Positions 51,830 through 61,892 of a stretch of 64,000 bases of DNA are shown here, in pieces. The notes beneath the pieces were generated by a model, which saw nothing but the letters and a program-made list of their open reading frames with translations, ran no database searches and was not told the origin of the DNA. The stretch comes from Isoetes taiwanensis (lineage: Eukaryota; Streptophyta; Lycopodiopsida; Isoetales; Isoetaceae). Position 1 is the stretch's first letter, and every line of letters begins with the position of its first letter. The stretch lies in the NCBI GenBank assembly GCA_021234155.1, contig JAJEKV010000001.1:18371382-18435381 (forward strand). The letters run 5' to 3'. The position numbers and the translations under genes were made by a program.

Positions 51830-52674
51830 CAGGGAATTCCAGGTCAACGACTCCGGATCATTGTCATTGGGCAGTGGTTCACGTCGCGAGGAGGAGAATG
51901 AAAAGGACAAAGACAATCCAGAGCAAGACACCTCCACGACCCTTAAAGGACTGAAAAGATAATGATTCCGCATTTGGATCCCGATGAACCGGATATATGG
52001 TCAGAGCCAAACTCCAACTGGGATCCAGCTGGTCCCGCCAAGCTTGTAATATTTGACGTCAATGGAGTATTAGCTGCAGTATACCACGATAAAGACGTCC
52101 CCGAGATTAACACCTCGCAGATCCCGACCAAAACGGAGCATAAAATAGTGTATCCGAGGCCTAGAGCTAAGGAAATTGTTGAATGGTGCCTGGAACGGGG
52201 ATTCGAAGTGGGCATATGGTCTTTGTATGGCAAAGAAAAATATTGTCAATGTTCTTGGTGTTCTCGGCATTTCAGTTTTGAAGTTCAAGTTCGTTTGGGG
52301 AAACGAAAGGGTCGAGCATGTGTCGGACCTCGATCCGGCCCACAAAGGGAAGCATATAATGGTGAAAAGGTGGGCCGGGGTTTATGAGCAATTCGGGACT
52401 ATGGCAAACACAACGCGCGATCATAGGCGACTCCGCCTACAAGTGCTATCATAACAGCGCAAAATACAATCATTGCTAAGCCATATCGACTGAAGAATAT
52501 GAGACGGATAGGTGGTTGTCCCTTGACCGCGTGTCTGTCTTGGCGAGAATCCCGCTTTGCCATTCTTGTCGCCGATGTGCTTTACGAACTATCCGAGCCT
52601 CACGGAACCCGATCCAGAGAGCAAGGCGATCATGAAAGCTATGGACGACAAATATTTTGGTGAACAAGAAGAGT
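51830..52674 (+). pseudogene. FCP1/NIF-like phosphatase domain, frameshifted
   Basis: An acidic segment at about 51835-51960 follows a TTTCAG acceptor. From 51962 the frame has KLVIFDVNGVLAAV, then RPRAKEIVEWCLERGFEVGIWS, the signature of the HAD-type FCP1 homology (NIF) domain. After a shift near 52230 come VLKFKFVWGN and HIMVKRWAGVYEQFG, and after another shift a GDSAYKCYHNSAQN block matching the family's last motif (DDSPYK). In FCP1 enzymes the first motif is DxDx(T/V). Here it is DVNG, as in a plant subgroup I recall with LDLNG-type motifs, so activity is doubtful even before the breaks. The active members dephosphorylate Ser of the Pol II tail. Confidence 0.6.
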
Positions 52675-52780
52675 GACCTCTGCTTTCAGATAGTCAAATT
52701 GTGTGAATATTGTAAACAAACGTGAACACATGTATTGAACATTTTGTAATGAATATACTTGTATATTGAGTTTTTATTTG

Positions 52781-53070
52781 CCTTTCTCGACTCACGAGTC
52801 GAGAAAGGCATGCTTGTCCTGTTGATGAGACCATTTGTATGTTTGATTGTGTGACTGGATGCAGCCACAAAGTATTATGATAATGCTTGTACATTGTGTT
52901 TCCTGGGCCTTTCTCGACTCGCGAGTCGAGAAAGGCACTGGTTGTCTCGTTGACGAAACCATTTGTATGCTTCCGTGTGTGATTGGATGCAACCATATTC
53001 TAATGAGAATGGTTGTACTTTCACTTTTATGGGCCTTTCTCGACTCGCGAGTCGAGAAAGACACTACTTC
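52781..53070 (+). repeat. Tandem repeat of about 126 bp, each unit with one palindrome
   Basis: Three units, centred near 52795, 52921 and 53048, share the palindrome and a GAAACCATTTGTATG-type block, GTGTGA-TGGATGCA and a CTTGTAC or GTTGTAC word. Confidence 0.75.
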
Positions 53071-53189
53071 CCACGTCATTGGATGCAGTTGTATGGAATG
53101 AATGTTCTCCATTGTAATTTGATTTCAACATTCTTTTCTTTGTTTTGACTAATGGCACCGTAATTGTTAATCATACTCTCCTTGCTCCA

Positions 53190-53690
53190 GGTGGTTCAGG
53201 CACAGATCCGACACGCTCGAGGCATCACAGAGACCGCTCGAGGCGGCACAGATCCCGCTCAAGGCGAAAGAAATACCGTTCTGGCACAGACCCCGGTCAC
53301 GCTACACTCTTGCCCGGCCTCTGGGATAAGGTTGCTCGCGAATTCAGAGGTTGCTCGCTACACCCTGGGAATAAAGAATAGGCGAAGAACAAAGAGAAAG
53401 TCCAGGAAGCTCAAAGCATCTTGCAAGCATTGCATAACATCCACGGAGGTTGGGGAAGGAGCATATTCGATGAAAGGCTGCGGGAGGCGAGTGGAGAAGT
53501 CGGGTGGACAGGTCGGCCGGTAGCTGCAGAGGCACCTCCACGTGAGGCATTCCACACTCTTCAGGTTGCCCCCAAGGCTTACAGTCGGCGTGAAGAAGCG
53601 CCGCTAGTTAATCCCCTAAGGTGGACCACCTACCAAGATGATGTAACTGTAGTGACAGCAAGACCGCCATGGTCTCTGCGTCCGATGTAA
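53190..53690 (+). pseudogene. Arg/Ser-rich coding fragment, cargo
   Basis: After CTCCAG near 53191 the frame reads GGSGTDPTRSRHHRDRSRRH and more RS/RH dipeptides and stops at 53381. The next frame (53421-53690) continues with Gly/Arg-rich sequence. It looks like a splicing-factor-type RS segment, or simply the end of the cargo gene. Family unknown. Confidence 0.3.
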
Positions 53691-53939
53691 AATACATTGT
53701 ACCTATTCAATTTATTAATAAAAATTCTTTTTCAACTAGTTCTTTGGTTTCAATCTTTAATGAATTTCCTTTGTTTCAGTTGCATTGTTCTTGTTCTCGA
53801 CTCGCTAACCAGGGAAAACTGCAGCAAAGCTGGAATGCAGAGTTTTATTCAAAAATTCGAATTAAGGATAGTTTTCGGGTCGAGGTGCTCCTTTTGATGT
53901 AAATTAACAGGGTTCCGAAAAAAAATGGGAATGGAATGA
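53691..53939. other. Right subterminal region of the 14.3 kb transposon
   Basis: AT-rich. It contains one degenerate CTCGACTCGC half-palindrome near 53796. No gene seen. Confidence 0.4.
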
Positions 53940-53962
53940 GTCCCACTTTAATTAAATACGAC
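53940..53962 (-). repeat. Right terminal inverted repeat of the 14.3 kb transposon
   Basis: Exact reverse complement of 39675-39697. TAAG follows at 53965. Confidence 0.9.
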
Positions 53963-53964
53963 AT

Positions 53965-54255
53965 TAAGACTGCTTTTCGCACCATATAGGCATTATGAGT
54001 TTGTGGTAATGCCATTTGGGCTTACCAATGCACCAACCACTTTTATGAGGCTTATGAATGATGTTTTTCGGGTTCATATTGACCAATTTGTGCTCATGTT
54101 TTTCGACGATATTCTGATTTATTCCAAAACACTTGAAGAGCAGGTTGAACATTTGCGCTCATTTCTAAAGCTTTTAAGGCAACATAAGTTTTATGGTAAG
54201 CTTTCCAAATGCAGTTTTGCTCAAGAGCAGTTGATTTATTTAGGCCATGTTCATG
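53965..54255 (+). pseudogene. Ty3/gypsy RT fragment, continuation of 38265-39672
   Basis: It picks up where the RT frame was cut. KTAFRT is followed by a stop, then EFVVMPFGLTNAPTTFMRLM, the catalytic MFFDDILIYS (usual form F-D-D) and YGKLSKCSF to YLGHV. It then breaks off near 54255 and jumps to polypurine-like and LTR-like sequence, so most of RNase H and all of integrase are deleted. Confidence 0.88.
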
Positions 54256-54278
54256 AGTTAATTTTTATAAGGTGAGAA

Positions 54279-55870
54279 TGTAACGAACCCAGTGGCTTAG
54301 ACTAGCTTCTTGATATCCATAAGGGATGTGCATAGATTTAACTGCATATTGATAGTAGGGAGGAACACACCTTGGGTTTGAGCTCGGTTTATTAAATGTG
54401 TTGGACATGACATTGGTATTTCCATTTAAAAACAAGTTAATGGTCATAATAGTTCTTTTAAAAATGTGAGCACATCTAAATAGGGGGGAGCAAAATCGTG
54501 GTTGTGCCAGATAAGCATGATCTCGATTAGAGGGGCATGTAGCATGCTGGATTTACATTTGGCCTGATCCTGGGATTCAAAGATCTTGCCAAGTGTTCTC
54601 TTGCTCCCAGGGCAAAAGTATATAAGAAGCAGAAGGGCTGGCCGGATGGTGGATGGAGGAGGAAAAGAGAAGAAGATCGGAGGCTGAGCAAGGAGAGAGA
54701 GTCCAAAGCATATAATTTAGGTGGGGATTCTGCTTGTCTGAGGATTTTGTTGTTTATTTTTTATTATTGTGAATCATGAAAGGGTAAAGCCATCATTTGG
54801 AGCTGATTGATAGCCTGCCTCTGTAATCTGCCATACAAACTAATTGAGTCATTTGAATCCTGCTCCTTGCTGTAGAAAATCGGCCCGATAGCTGTAAGAA
54901 TCCAGTCTTGTCTCATGAAAACTCCGTCCTTCTGTCTGCCGACCTCGGATTGCTGATCTTAGTTTCATCCTCCAGACTGTCTTAAGCTATATAACTCCAA
55001 TTCGATGGCAAAGCCTGCCTTTTGTGAAAGATCAGAAAAAAATTGGAGGAGCTGGAAGCTGGCCGCCCTTGGCTGCCGTTGCCTCTTCCTGTAAGATCCG
55101 GTGTCCCCATACATATATATTAAATTAGTGTCTAAGGTTTTGAACCATATTAGAGTTTTTATCAATACATTCTAAGCTATTAAGACCATACCTTTAGATT
55201 TTTGCTATTAAAGTTAAAGCTTTAGAGCCTTAAGTTGTTTTGATTCTTAGAGTTTCTACCATAAATAAACCCTCCTAGGCAATAAACCTTATGATGTCGA
55301 AATCCCAGCTAGCCGAGAACCTTGAGTTCTACTCTTGAGAAACCTAATCATATGACCTTGTCTTAGAATTTGGTAAATTAGTCCGGTCGTATGAAAATAT
55401 TTGTCTTCGCTAGCCTCTGACGTGGAATGTTCGTACAAGTACATAAATTTGAGGTTGGTTTTTCCATGGCTTGGGTCACTTGGTAGAAATTATAACATAT
55501 AAGGATCTATGATGGTATTTTCGTGATATTGTGCATTTGCATTACGTGATGTTGTGTATTTGCATGCAACGGCCCACCTTCGGAGGGGTGGGGTGGCCGT
55601 GTAACTCCGCATCTATGTTAGATGGCCTGACGGATGAGTTAAAGCCTGTATGCAGACGGAGAGAGTGGTCACCTTGGGGTCGCCACCCAAGGATTATGCT
55701 TGTCATGTAGTTATGCATGAAACATGTAGTTATGGAATGTGCTAACTTATTCAGCGGGAGTCTTGACGGAGCAGGTAAATAATGTATTGTTGTTATGCTC
55801 ATGAATGAATGTTGAAGATCCCTAATGCTCCTCCCCACTTAGTCCTTGTTTATATATATATATATTTATT
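54279..55870 (+). repeat. Probable LTR sequence of the interrupted Ty3/gypsy element
   Basis: AAGGTGAGAA (54269-54278) resembles a polypurine tract. TGTAACGAACCC follows as a likely LTR start. AGTATATAAGAAGC near 54617 is a plausible TATA box with GC-rich sequence downstream. No genes were found. I could not fix the right end. The sequence 55560-55850 (CGGCCCACCTTCGGAGGGGT and later) still looks LTR-like, and a (TA)n run lies at 55853-55865. Confidence 0.45.
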
Positions 55871-56197
55871 ATTTTAGAATGGGAAGTATAACTTTCTTCT
55901 TTCAAAAGATAGAATGAATAATTTTCTTCCCCACCTATTCATGCTTTGAATCCTCATTACCTAAATTTGGCATAAAACTGATGGGAAGCTTCCAGTTATA
56001 ATATTTTGATGTCTGTTTTCCTTCATGCCCTAGATCGTACGGTCTAGAATTTGTTTGAAGAGATCAGACGATCATGACAAATCCTATTTTTTTGTACACG
56101 CTCCCTTAGTTTTTTCTCGGTGAAATAAGTAGTCTAAGTGGAAAAAAATGGTCTAAGTCAATTCTTTGAGCGTACAGCCACGAAACTATATTAAGTA
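55871..56197. other. Promoter-side sequence of the peptide gene pair, left of Helitron 3
   Basis: No gene. The last 90 bases, GTCTAAGTCAATTCTTTGAG onward, match the promoter side of peptide gene 1 (32700-32760, inverted) and of the third copy near 36770. Confidence 0.55.
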
Positions 56198-56324
56198 TCT
56201 TATATTATAATGTTATTCCGTAAGTGTTGGACCCAGCCCTAAATCCAAAGGCTGAGATTTAGGGTTGAGATTTGATGGTTGAGATTTGGTCGAAGAAGAG
56301 GCACCGAAGAAGAGGGCATCGATT

Positions 56325-56440
56325 TGCAGTCTCTGCTCTGCCCTTTCCACGCTACTGATATTCGTGTCTTGATCTTGGCTTGGAAGCTTCAGGCCTCTCG
56401 CCAGGGTTATTTTACCTTGGCATGGCTGAGGTTTAATCAC
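56325..56440 (+). pseudogene. Captured exon of a DCN1-like gene
   Basis: In the frame from 56279, ATDIRVLILAWKLQASRQGY followed by FTL matches the conserved start of the PONY/DCUN1 domain (DVRxLMLAWKMxAxxQGYFT in plant proteins). DCN1-like proteins promote cullin neddylation. Only this short piece is present, followed by unrelated sequence, as expected for Helitron transduplication. Confidence 0.6.
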
Positions 56441-57491
56441 TATCTTATGGTTACGATTTGCCAATCTTTCGAACTTAGGGTTAGGAGATAACGCAACACA
56501 GTTTTATCGCTATTCCTTCTTACTCCGGTAGGATCAAAAGACCAAGGCATTGTGATTGTGTTCTTTGCCTCAGAAGCCAGGACCCGCATTCCGAAAAGGC
56601 AGAACCATGTAGACAAAAGCTTTATGTCAATTTTTGGAGTCAGGCATCAGGCTTAGGTCTTATCAAGTATGATGCTAAGGCCTCATAGAAACTTCTTTCG
56701 ATTCCCAACTTGCATGTGGTTCTGTGAGTTTTTAATTTGGAAAACCAGCTTCTTATCGTCCAACGTATTTTCTTACCACTCTTGGTGAAGTAGCTGGGGA
56801 AATAATGGCATGCAGAGGTTCGATATCCTCTATTTTTTTCCATTTCTCATCCAGTATTTTCATCTGCAACAGATTGTTTTCTGCAACAGAGTATTTTCTA
56901 ACCTGTGTATAGCTTTGTTCCTGTCAGAGTTCTGAGCAGCATTCCTTTAGAATGCAGATACCTGGCTAGAAGGAAAGACGGTAAGCATTATGTACATTAG
57001 AAAGAAATAAGTGGTATAGTTATAAGCTAGAGGCATCTTGCCATGGGTTCATCAAGCAAATAAACTTGCACATTGGCTTAGGTTGCTTTTTCATTGGCAA
57101 TCTATCGATGCTTTAGTTTTTAATTTGCATTGATTTATGACTTGCTTTGATGTCAGTCTGTTGCCTTATTTAGGACACCAGATGCAGGCTGCTTAGCAGT
57201 TGTTTTGCACACAGGATGTGTAATAAGCTAGGGCAAACTAATGAGACCATTCTCTTCTCAGAGAAAAGGGTAAGTTATATGGCAGAATGGTTCTTTCATA
57301 TGTTTGATGTCTTTTTTTGGCTCCCCACAGGATTGAAAAATGGGTTCTGCATTTTGGAATGCTAATAATGACTTGGAGGAACTCAAATATAGGAAATGAA
57401 CTGATTTGGTAGAGATACCCCTTTCAATTTGACTTACAATTGTTGGTGCTTTCTTATTATGTCATAATTTTAATAATCTATTACCTTGCAG

Positions 57492-57600
57492 GAATGGGCC
57501 GCCCAGCACTTTTCAGGACCATACAAAGCACCTGAACTCTTGCAGACATGAATGAAATAACTCACCTTTGGTCTCTTGGGTGTACTCTCTTTACCACTAT
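57492..57600 (+). pseudogene. Captured exon of an STK16-like protein kinase
   Basis: It is bounded by TTGCAG and GTAAGT. It reads EWAAQHFSGPYKAPELLQT, then, after a one-base shift, DMNEITHLWSLGCTLFTTM. These are kinase subdomain VIII (APE) and subdomain IX (DxWSLG, with Asp here replaced by His) in the form typical of the plant STK16/NAK-type family. A possible preceding exon piece lies near 57340. It cannot encode a kinase. Confidence 0.65.
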
Positions 57601-58930
57601 GTAAGTCTTTATGCATTTTCTAAACTTATTACTTCTTACAGGTGATGTAAGAATTCAGGTACATCACTGCAAGCACTTAGAATAGGGCGCACAATATTAT
57701 GTATGCAACTGGAAATTGATTCCAAATTGTTTGGAAATGGATTCAAGCAATCTATGATTTGAAGCTTTATTACAGTTGAAAGGCCAAACTCATATGAAGA
57801 ATCAAGTGGCTCAATCTTTGTTTCACCGTGTAGTGTTGTATATACTAAAATAGCTTTTGTATTGCAAAATCACATTGAAGTGTAGGTCGGTAGAAGAAAA
57901 TTGTAGAAGAAAATGCTTGTGTCTTGGAAATGAGGCGTCAAATGCTAGCCGCAGCTGATCCAAAGCTATTACTAATGCTTAGCTATGTATCTTAACACAC
58001 ATCACAATGCTTTGCAAAAAGGCTTACAAGAAGCTTACAATGCCTACCTCTTCTACCATCCCAACCGTTTTAGAATAATGAATGCACTGCAGTCAAATGC
58101 AAGAAAGCAAGTTTACAAAAAATGAAGAATTATTGAAGTAATACCAAATAAAATGAGAGCAAATTTCCCTTACAATTTCTTCACTCGCACACACAAACAA
58201 CTGCCAGGTGTTGCAAGTCTCTGTGGAATATGTGTCAGCTAACATATAAATGGAAAAATGACTTGAAATAAAAAGACATCCTTGGAGAAAATTATGGAAT
58301 GGAATATGTGTTACATAACATATAAATGGAAAAATGATTTGAAATAAAAAGACATTCTTAGTAGTGGAAATTATTTCTTTTGCATTGAACGTACCATGTA
58401 TGCCGCAACATGCAACTGTATCATCACGCCACATCATCCATATAGAATTTTATTAGAATGACTGAATTTGAAAGAAAGTATTTCTTATTTTGATCATGCT
58501 GCATCTTCCATATAGGATTTTCTTAGAATAATCGAATAAAAGGAAGAATTCTTTATTTTTCACCCTCCTTTTTTTTTCAAAAAATGTTTGACGGTCCTAA
58601 CAAAACCCTAAAGACCATTGAACAACGAAAACCCATATGCTGACATCAGAATTATACGGAAACATCATACGAATACACTTCAAAACCATTGAAAACCATA
58701 CGTAAGCCCACACCAAAACAACATTTTGGAAACTTAATGGTCAAAATTTGACGCCATAGCACGGCCAAGATTCCATGCTAGGCTTAAGGTTTAGGTTCAT
58801 TGCAGTTTTAGGTGTGTGCAGTGTAGTCGATAGGCGCATGCATGTGTTTCATATGCATATCTCCAAGCGAAGCCCAACAACGCTAGACATCATTATTACT
58901 CATGCTTTTGCGCCCAAAACATTTGCAGAC
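57601..58930. other. Helitron 3 interior without recognised genes
   Basis: AT-rich. The words ACATATAAATGGAAAAATGA and GAAATAAAAAGACAT are duplicated near 58240 and 58318, a tandem duplication of about 79 bp, and an ATCATGC-GCATCTTCCATATAG type of word is also repeated. No coding signal. Confidence 0.45.
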
Positions 58931-59105
58931 TTCTAACGTATGCCCAGCAACGCTGGGCACTGTTACTAGTAAGATATTAAGATTTTTAATGCAGGGAAAG
59001 GAAGCTCCCATGGAAGCTCCGATTCTAAAAAATCCGAGAGTAAGAGAATAAGAAATGTGAGGCTTCAAATAAGCTTCTAACTACTTACACTAAAGAAAAG
59101 CAGCA

Positions 59106-59473
59106 ATGGCAGAAACAAAAGTTGTATTAGCGCTTGCAATTCTTCTTATAACTTGGACTTGTTCCGGTAAGCATGTTTGTAGCAAAAAAATGAAAAACGA
59201 TTGCAAAACAGAAATTGACTGAATTTTGTGCAGGAGAAGCAGAAGCAAAAGAATACGGGGCGTTGGCGGGAGGAAGAAGAGGTCTTCTTGTTCAGAAAAG
59301 CTCAGAGGTAAGTACTAACTAAATGACTGGCTTTGATTTGTGCGCAAATCAGAAGGAAAAATAAATACCTATGATGATGCTGTTTGCAGGGAGAGATGCC
59401 ATTTTCTAGCGACTACGCAGGCCCTAGACACAGTTCCGTAGATAGCACGCCTTCGCCGCCACCAGAAAAATAA
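59106..59473 (+). CDS. Small secreted peptide precursor, 72 aa, copy 2
   Basis: Exons 59106-59166, 59234-59307 and 59390-59473 have GT-AG introns of 67 and 82 bp and lengths and phases identical to copy 1 (32221-32571). Signal peptide MAETKVVLALAILLITWTCS, then a charged middle with AGGRRGLLVQK, then a C-terminal segment with SDYAGPRHSSVDSTPSPPPE and a final Lys. The Asp-Tyr could be a tyrosine sulfation site, as in PSY or RGF peptides, and RR a processing site; both are inference. It lies tail to tail with the TPD1-like gene. A Helitron ends 137 bp upstream and may have replaced or split the promoter. Signal peptide, splice sites and exon lengths are kept in two diverged copies, which supports a real gene. 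Confidence 0.77.
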
Positions 59474-59742
59474 CATGGACTGAATAACTCTGGCTTGGAG
59501 TTTATGTATGTAGTGCTTGATACAAATAAATAGGAGGATTTGTTTAAATATTCAAATGTTTCATAACGGATTGAAATCTCTCATGGACCTCCTGTGATGC
59601 CGAGACAACATAAGGCAATTGTGGCTTGAAATACTTGTTTATAAAATTCCATTAACACCTCACAATTATACTTAAGAAAACAGCGATATATTGAATGAAA
59701 TGCTTGTGAGACGCGACAAAAACTGTATGAAAAAACTGTAAC

Positions 59743-60201
59743 TTAAGAACAGGAGACTTGTCTAAAAAGAGCAAAGCCCAATTGAGGATCGGGAACTTGG
59801 AGATGGAATTGGATGCTAAAACGGGGAGGCAGAGGGAGGCCGTCGTTCAGCTGGCAAACGCCCGGTTGGATCCACATTATATGATGAGGATTGACGCCAG
59901 AAACAGTGTATATATCTTGGCTATTGCAAGCTACAAAATTCTCCTGAACTGTGCAGTCGCAATTGCTGCTTATGCTTACTTCAATCCCTCCCTTCAGCGG
60001 CGCGGGCCTTGGAATTGGAGTCTGTTTTATTGTCAGATAATCGTCCCTGTTGCACCCTGCACAAAAAAAAACAAAAAAATGTTCGCCCATTTTTGGTTTT
60101 AGAATTCGATTCTTCAAACAGTGTGTTTAATCGAAGATTTGAAATGTACCTTGTGCCGTAGTTGCTAGGATGAGTAAAGCAGCGACGAATCTGAGCGCCA
60201 T
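59743..60201 (-). CDS. TPD1-like secreted protein, 121 aa
   Basis: Two exons on the minus strand: 60201-60150 and 60056-59743, with a GT-AG intron of 93 bp. Exon 1 encodes the signal peptide MALRFVAALLILATTAQ. Exon 2 encodes a Cys-patterned domain: CNRDD, then SSNCDCTVQENFVACNSQ, then GVCQLNDGLPLPPRFSIQF, ending QVSC-S. This is the TPD1 homology pattern (N-C-x-C, V-x-C, C-x-N-D-G and a final Cys). TPD1 in Arabidopsis is a small secreted ligand of the EMS1/EXS receptor kinase that sets tapetum fate. In other land plants the family is larger and mostly unstudied. The 3' ends of this gene and peptide gene 2 are 270 bp apart and convergent. Pseudogene copies lie at 31842-31990 and 37490-37580. 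Confidence 0.78.
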
Positions 60202-61892
60202 CTTCCCTTTTGAAAACTGATCATGGATGGCATTTTTGTAGTGCAACAGTCTTATGCATTTCGTATACTCTATTTTTTTCGTCAATTTCCTATTTTCCAA
60301 TTTTTTCAATTTCGTAGGAATGTCATTTATACTCAAAGAATGTTATATTAACATGGCAAATATGCATCCCATATGACTATGAAGGGATCACTCATGCTTC
60401 CAAATCCCTAATAGCTCTAACTACATAATCTACCGTTGTATGTCATTCTCCACCACATTTTGCATATAACCTAATGGGTATTTGCCAAATTTTGTATAGA
60501 AACTTCAAAACTCCTACATTTCTTGCATGCAAGCGAAAACTCGAACAGGAAATTAAGGATTTCAATAACCCCCAATTTTTAAATGCATGATCTCACTTAC
60601 ACTCACATTTGATTATTGGTCCTGTAAGCGTAATTATAATAATAAGATGATCTTACTAAGAAACCACCCAAATTGGGCAATAATGTGACCAAGATACTTG
60701 AACCACCATTAAGACGAACATGTTGCTACTTTTGTAATTCTATTCTACTAGCCAACTCTCCCTATCATGCTAATTGCATCCAATACAACTCCTACTTACT
60801 CAAATGAAGAAGTGATCATATAAATAATAGCACCTTATGCTCCATCATCTCTTAAGTCAAGGCACTCTATCTCAAGATGAGCCTTGTTTGTTGAGTCTCT
60901 TTATTTTTTTCTTTGCAGCAGATTATATCTTATTTAGATCAAATAAAGTGGATTATTGCCATCTTGGTAGGATTTCTCTAATTGTTATTTTGGCCTATGG
61001 GCACGACGCCACTTGCAATTTGGGCATCACCTATTGAGTTGAGTCACAGGCCTTAGGTTGCTTAGAGAGCCATTGCTTTGGGTTATATCAATGTCCCTAG
61101 GTCACATGGGAGTAAGTTGAATGTACAAGAAGGAACATCTCGATTTTACCATGGTTAAGGCAAAATAACAACTTGCATTATATACAAATATGAAAATATA
61201 TAATTGTTCTCAATAAGTTGCTAACATAGAGATGACGATGCATGCCACACCAATAATTAGATGTACACTTATCAGTTTCAAGGCTATATATAGGACATTA
61301 GGATTGACACAAACTTATTATTTGTGAATCATTTTGGCATTTTTGTAGTCCACTGGTTTTGCATTTTGTATTGTTCCTGTCAATTTCTTATTTATAATGA
61401 TCAACTTTGATTCCCAGCCATGGATGCATAGAATATTCCCACATTATTCCAGATCAGTGGCCACCAATTTTTGAAACCAAAAACTTAAACATCCAATCAA
61501 TGGTAAACAACTGTATGGTTGAGAATATTTTATTCACAATATATTTACATACATCAGAGATTATAGCTTCACATCACAAAATCACAAACACGTAAGTTCA
61601 AAGACTGAAACACAAGACAATATTCACATTGGTTGTTGGATGCTCAGAACAGGGTAAAAGCACGCTGTGGTGTTCCAATTCGGCTGTGCCCCTTGTCCCT
61701 TCAAAATGTGGCGTTGCATCCGCCACTTTTGTGGTATGAAAGTATAATTATGGCACCGCTCAACTGTCGTTATTTAAGAACGGAGTCCTAATTTCAAAAA
61801 CTAAAATTCAAATTTCTATTCTTTGGCCCCTTCCTATTCTTTGCCTACGTCCTATTCTTTGGCTCCCTCCCTGCTGCAAGCTCCAATCCATT
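60202..61892. other. AT-rich intergenic sequence without recognised genes
   Basis: No gene or known element was seen. It includes the upstream region of the TPD1-like gene. Confidence 0.5.

Larger units (their letters stand above)
46216..53060. repeat. Dispersed TCTCGACTCGCGAGTCGAGA palindrome family
   Basis: Perfect or near-perfect copies lie at 46216-46237, 46533-46552 (centre CATG), 49731-49750, 49848-49867, 49900-49919, 51718-51742 (one extra base), 51775-51796, 52781-52808 (one mismatch), 52907-52936 (30 bp, perfect) and 53035-53060. Weaker ones lie near 46890, 47135, 49790, 49960 and 50010. The last three belong to tandem units of about 126 bp. All copies seen lie inside the 14.3 kb transposon. 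Confidence 0.9.
39673..53964. mobile_element. 14.3 kb DNA transposon with decayed transposase and cargo
   Basis: A perfect 23-bp terminal inverted repeat, GTCGTATTTAATTAAAG plus TGGGAC, lies at 39675-39697 and 53940-53962. TAAG occurs on both sides (39669-39672 and 53965-53968), and joining the flanks restores one RT reading frame, which gives independent proof of the ends. A 3-bp duplication is not excluded. Inside are a minus-strand transposase relic, a Helitron, repeats and cargo genes. I cannot name the superfamily with confidence. Confidence 0.85.
56198..58969 (+). mobile_element. Helitron 3, carrying captured exon fragments
   Basis: It starts TCTTATATTATAATGTTAT after an A and ends with the TGCCCAGC-AAC-GCTGGGCA hairpin (58941-58959) and CTAG (58966-58969) before a T. 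The paralogous promoter at about 32690-32760 has the uninterrupted sequence, an empty site. It is 2772 bp, with no Rep/helicase. It contains pieces of at least two host genes (see 56325 and 57492). A degraded second hairpin-like end lies near 58872-58900. The insertion point is about 137 bp before the start codon of peptide gene 2. Confidence 0.88.

Noticed and set aside
58870-58905. A further Helitron 3' end (GCCCAACAACGCTAGACA)
   Set aside because: The hairpin is mismatched and no CTAG follows. It is probably a decayed older end or an internal duplicate.
59743-60117. Plus-strand 114-codon frame 59758-60102 over the TPD1-like exon
   Set aside because: The minus strand gives a signal peptide, a proper intron and the TPD1 cysteine pattern, so the plus frame is its shadow.
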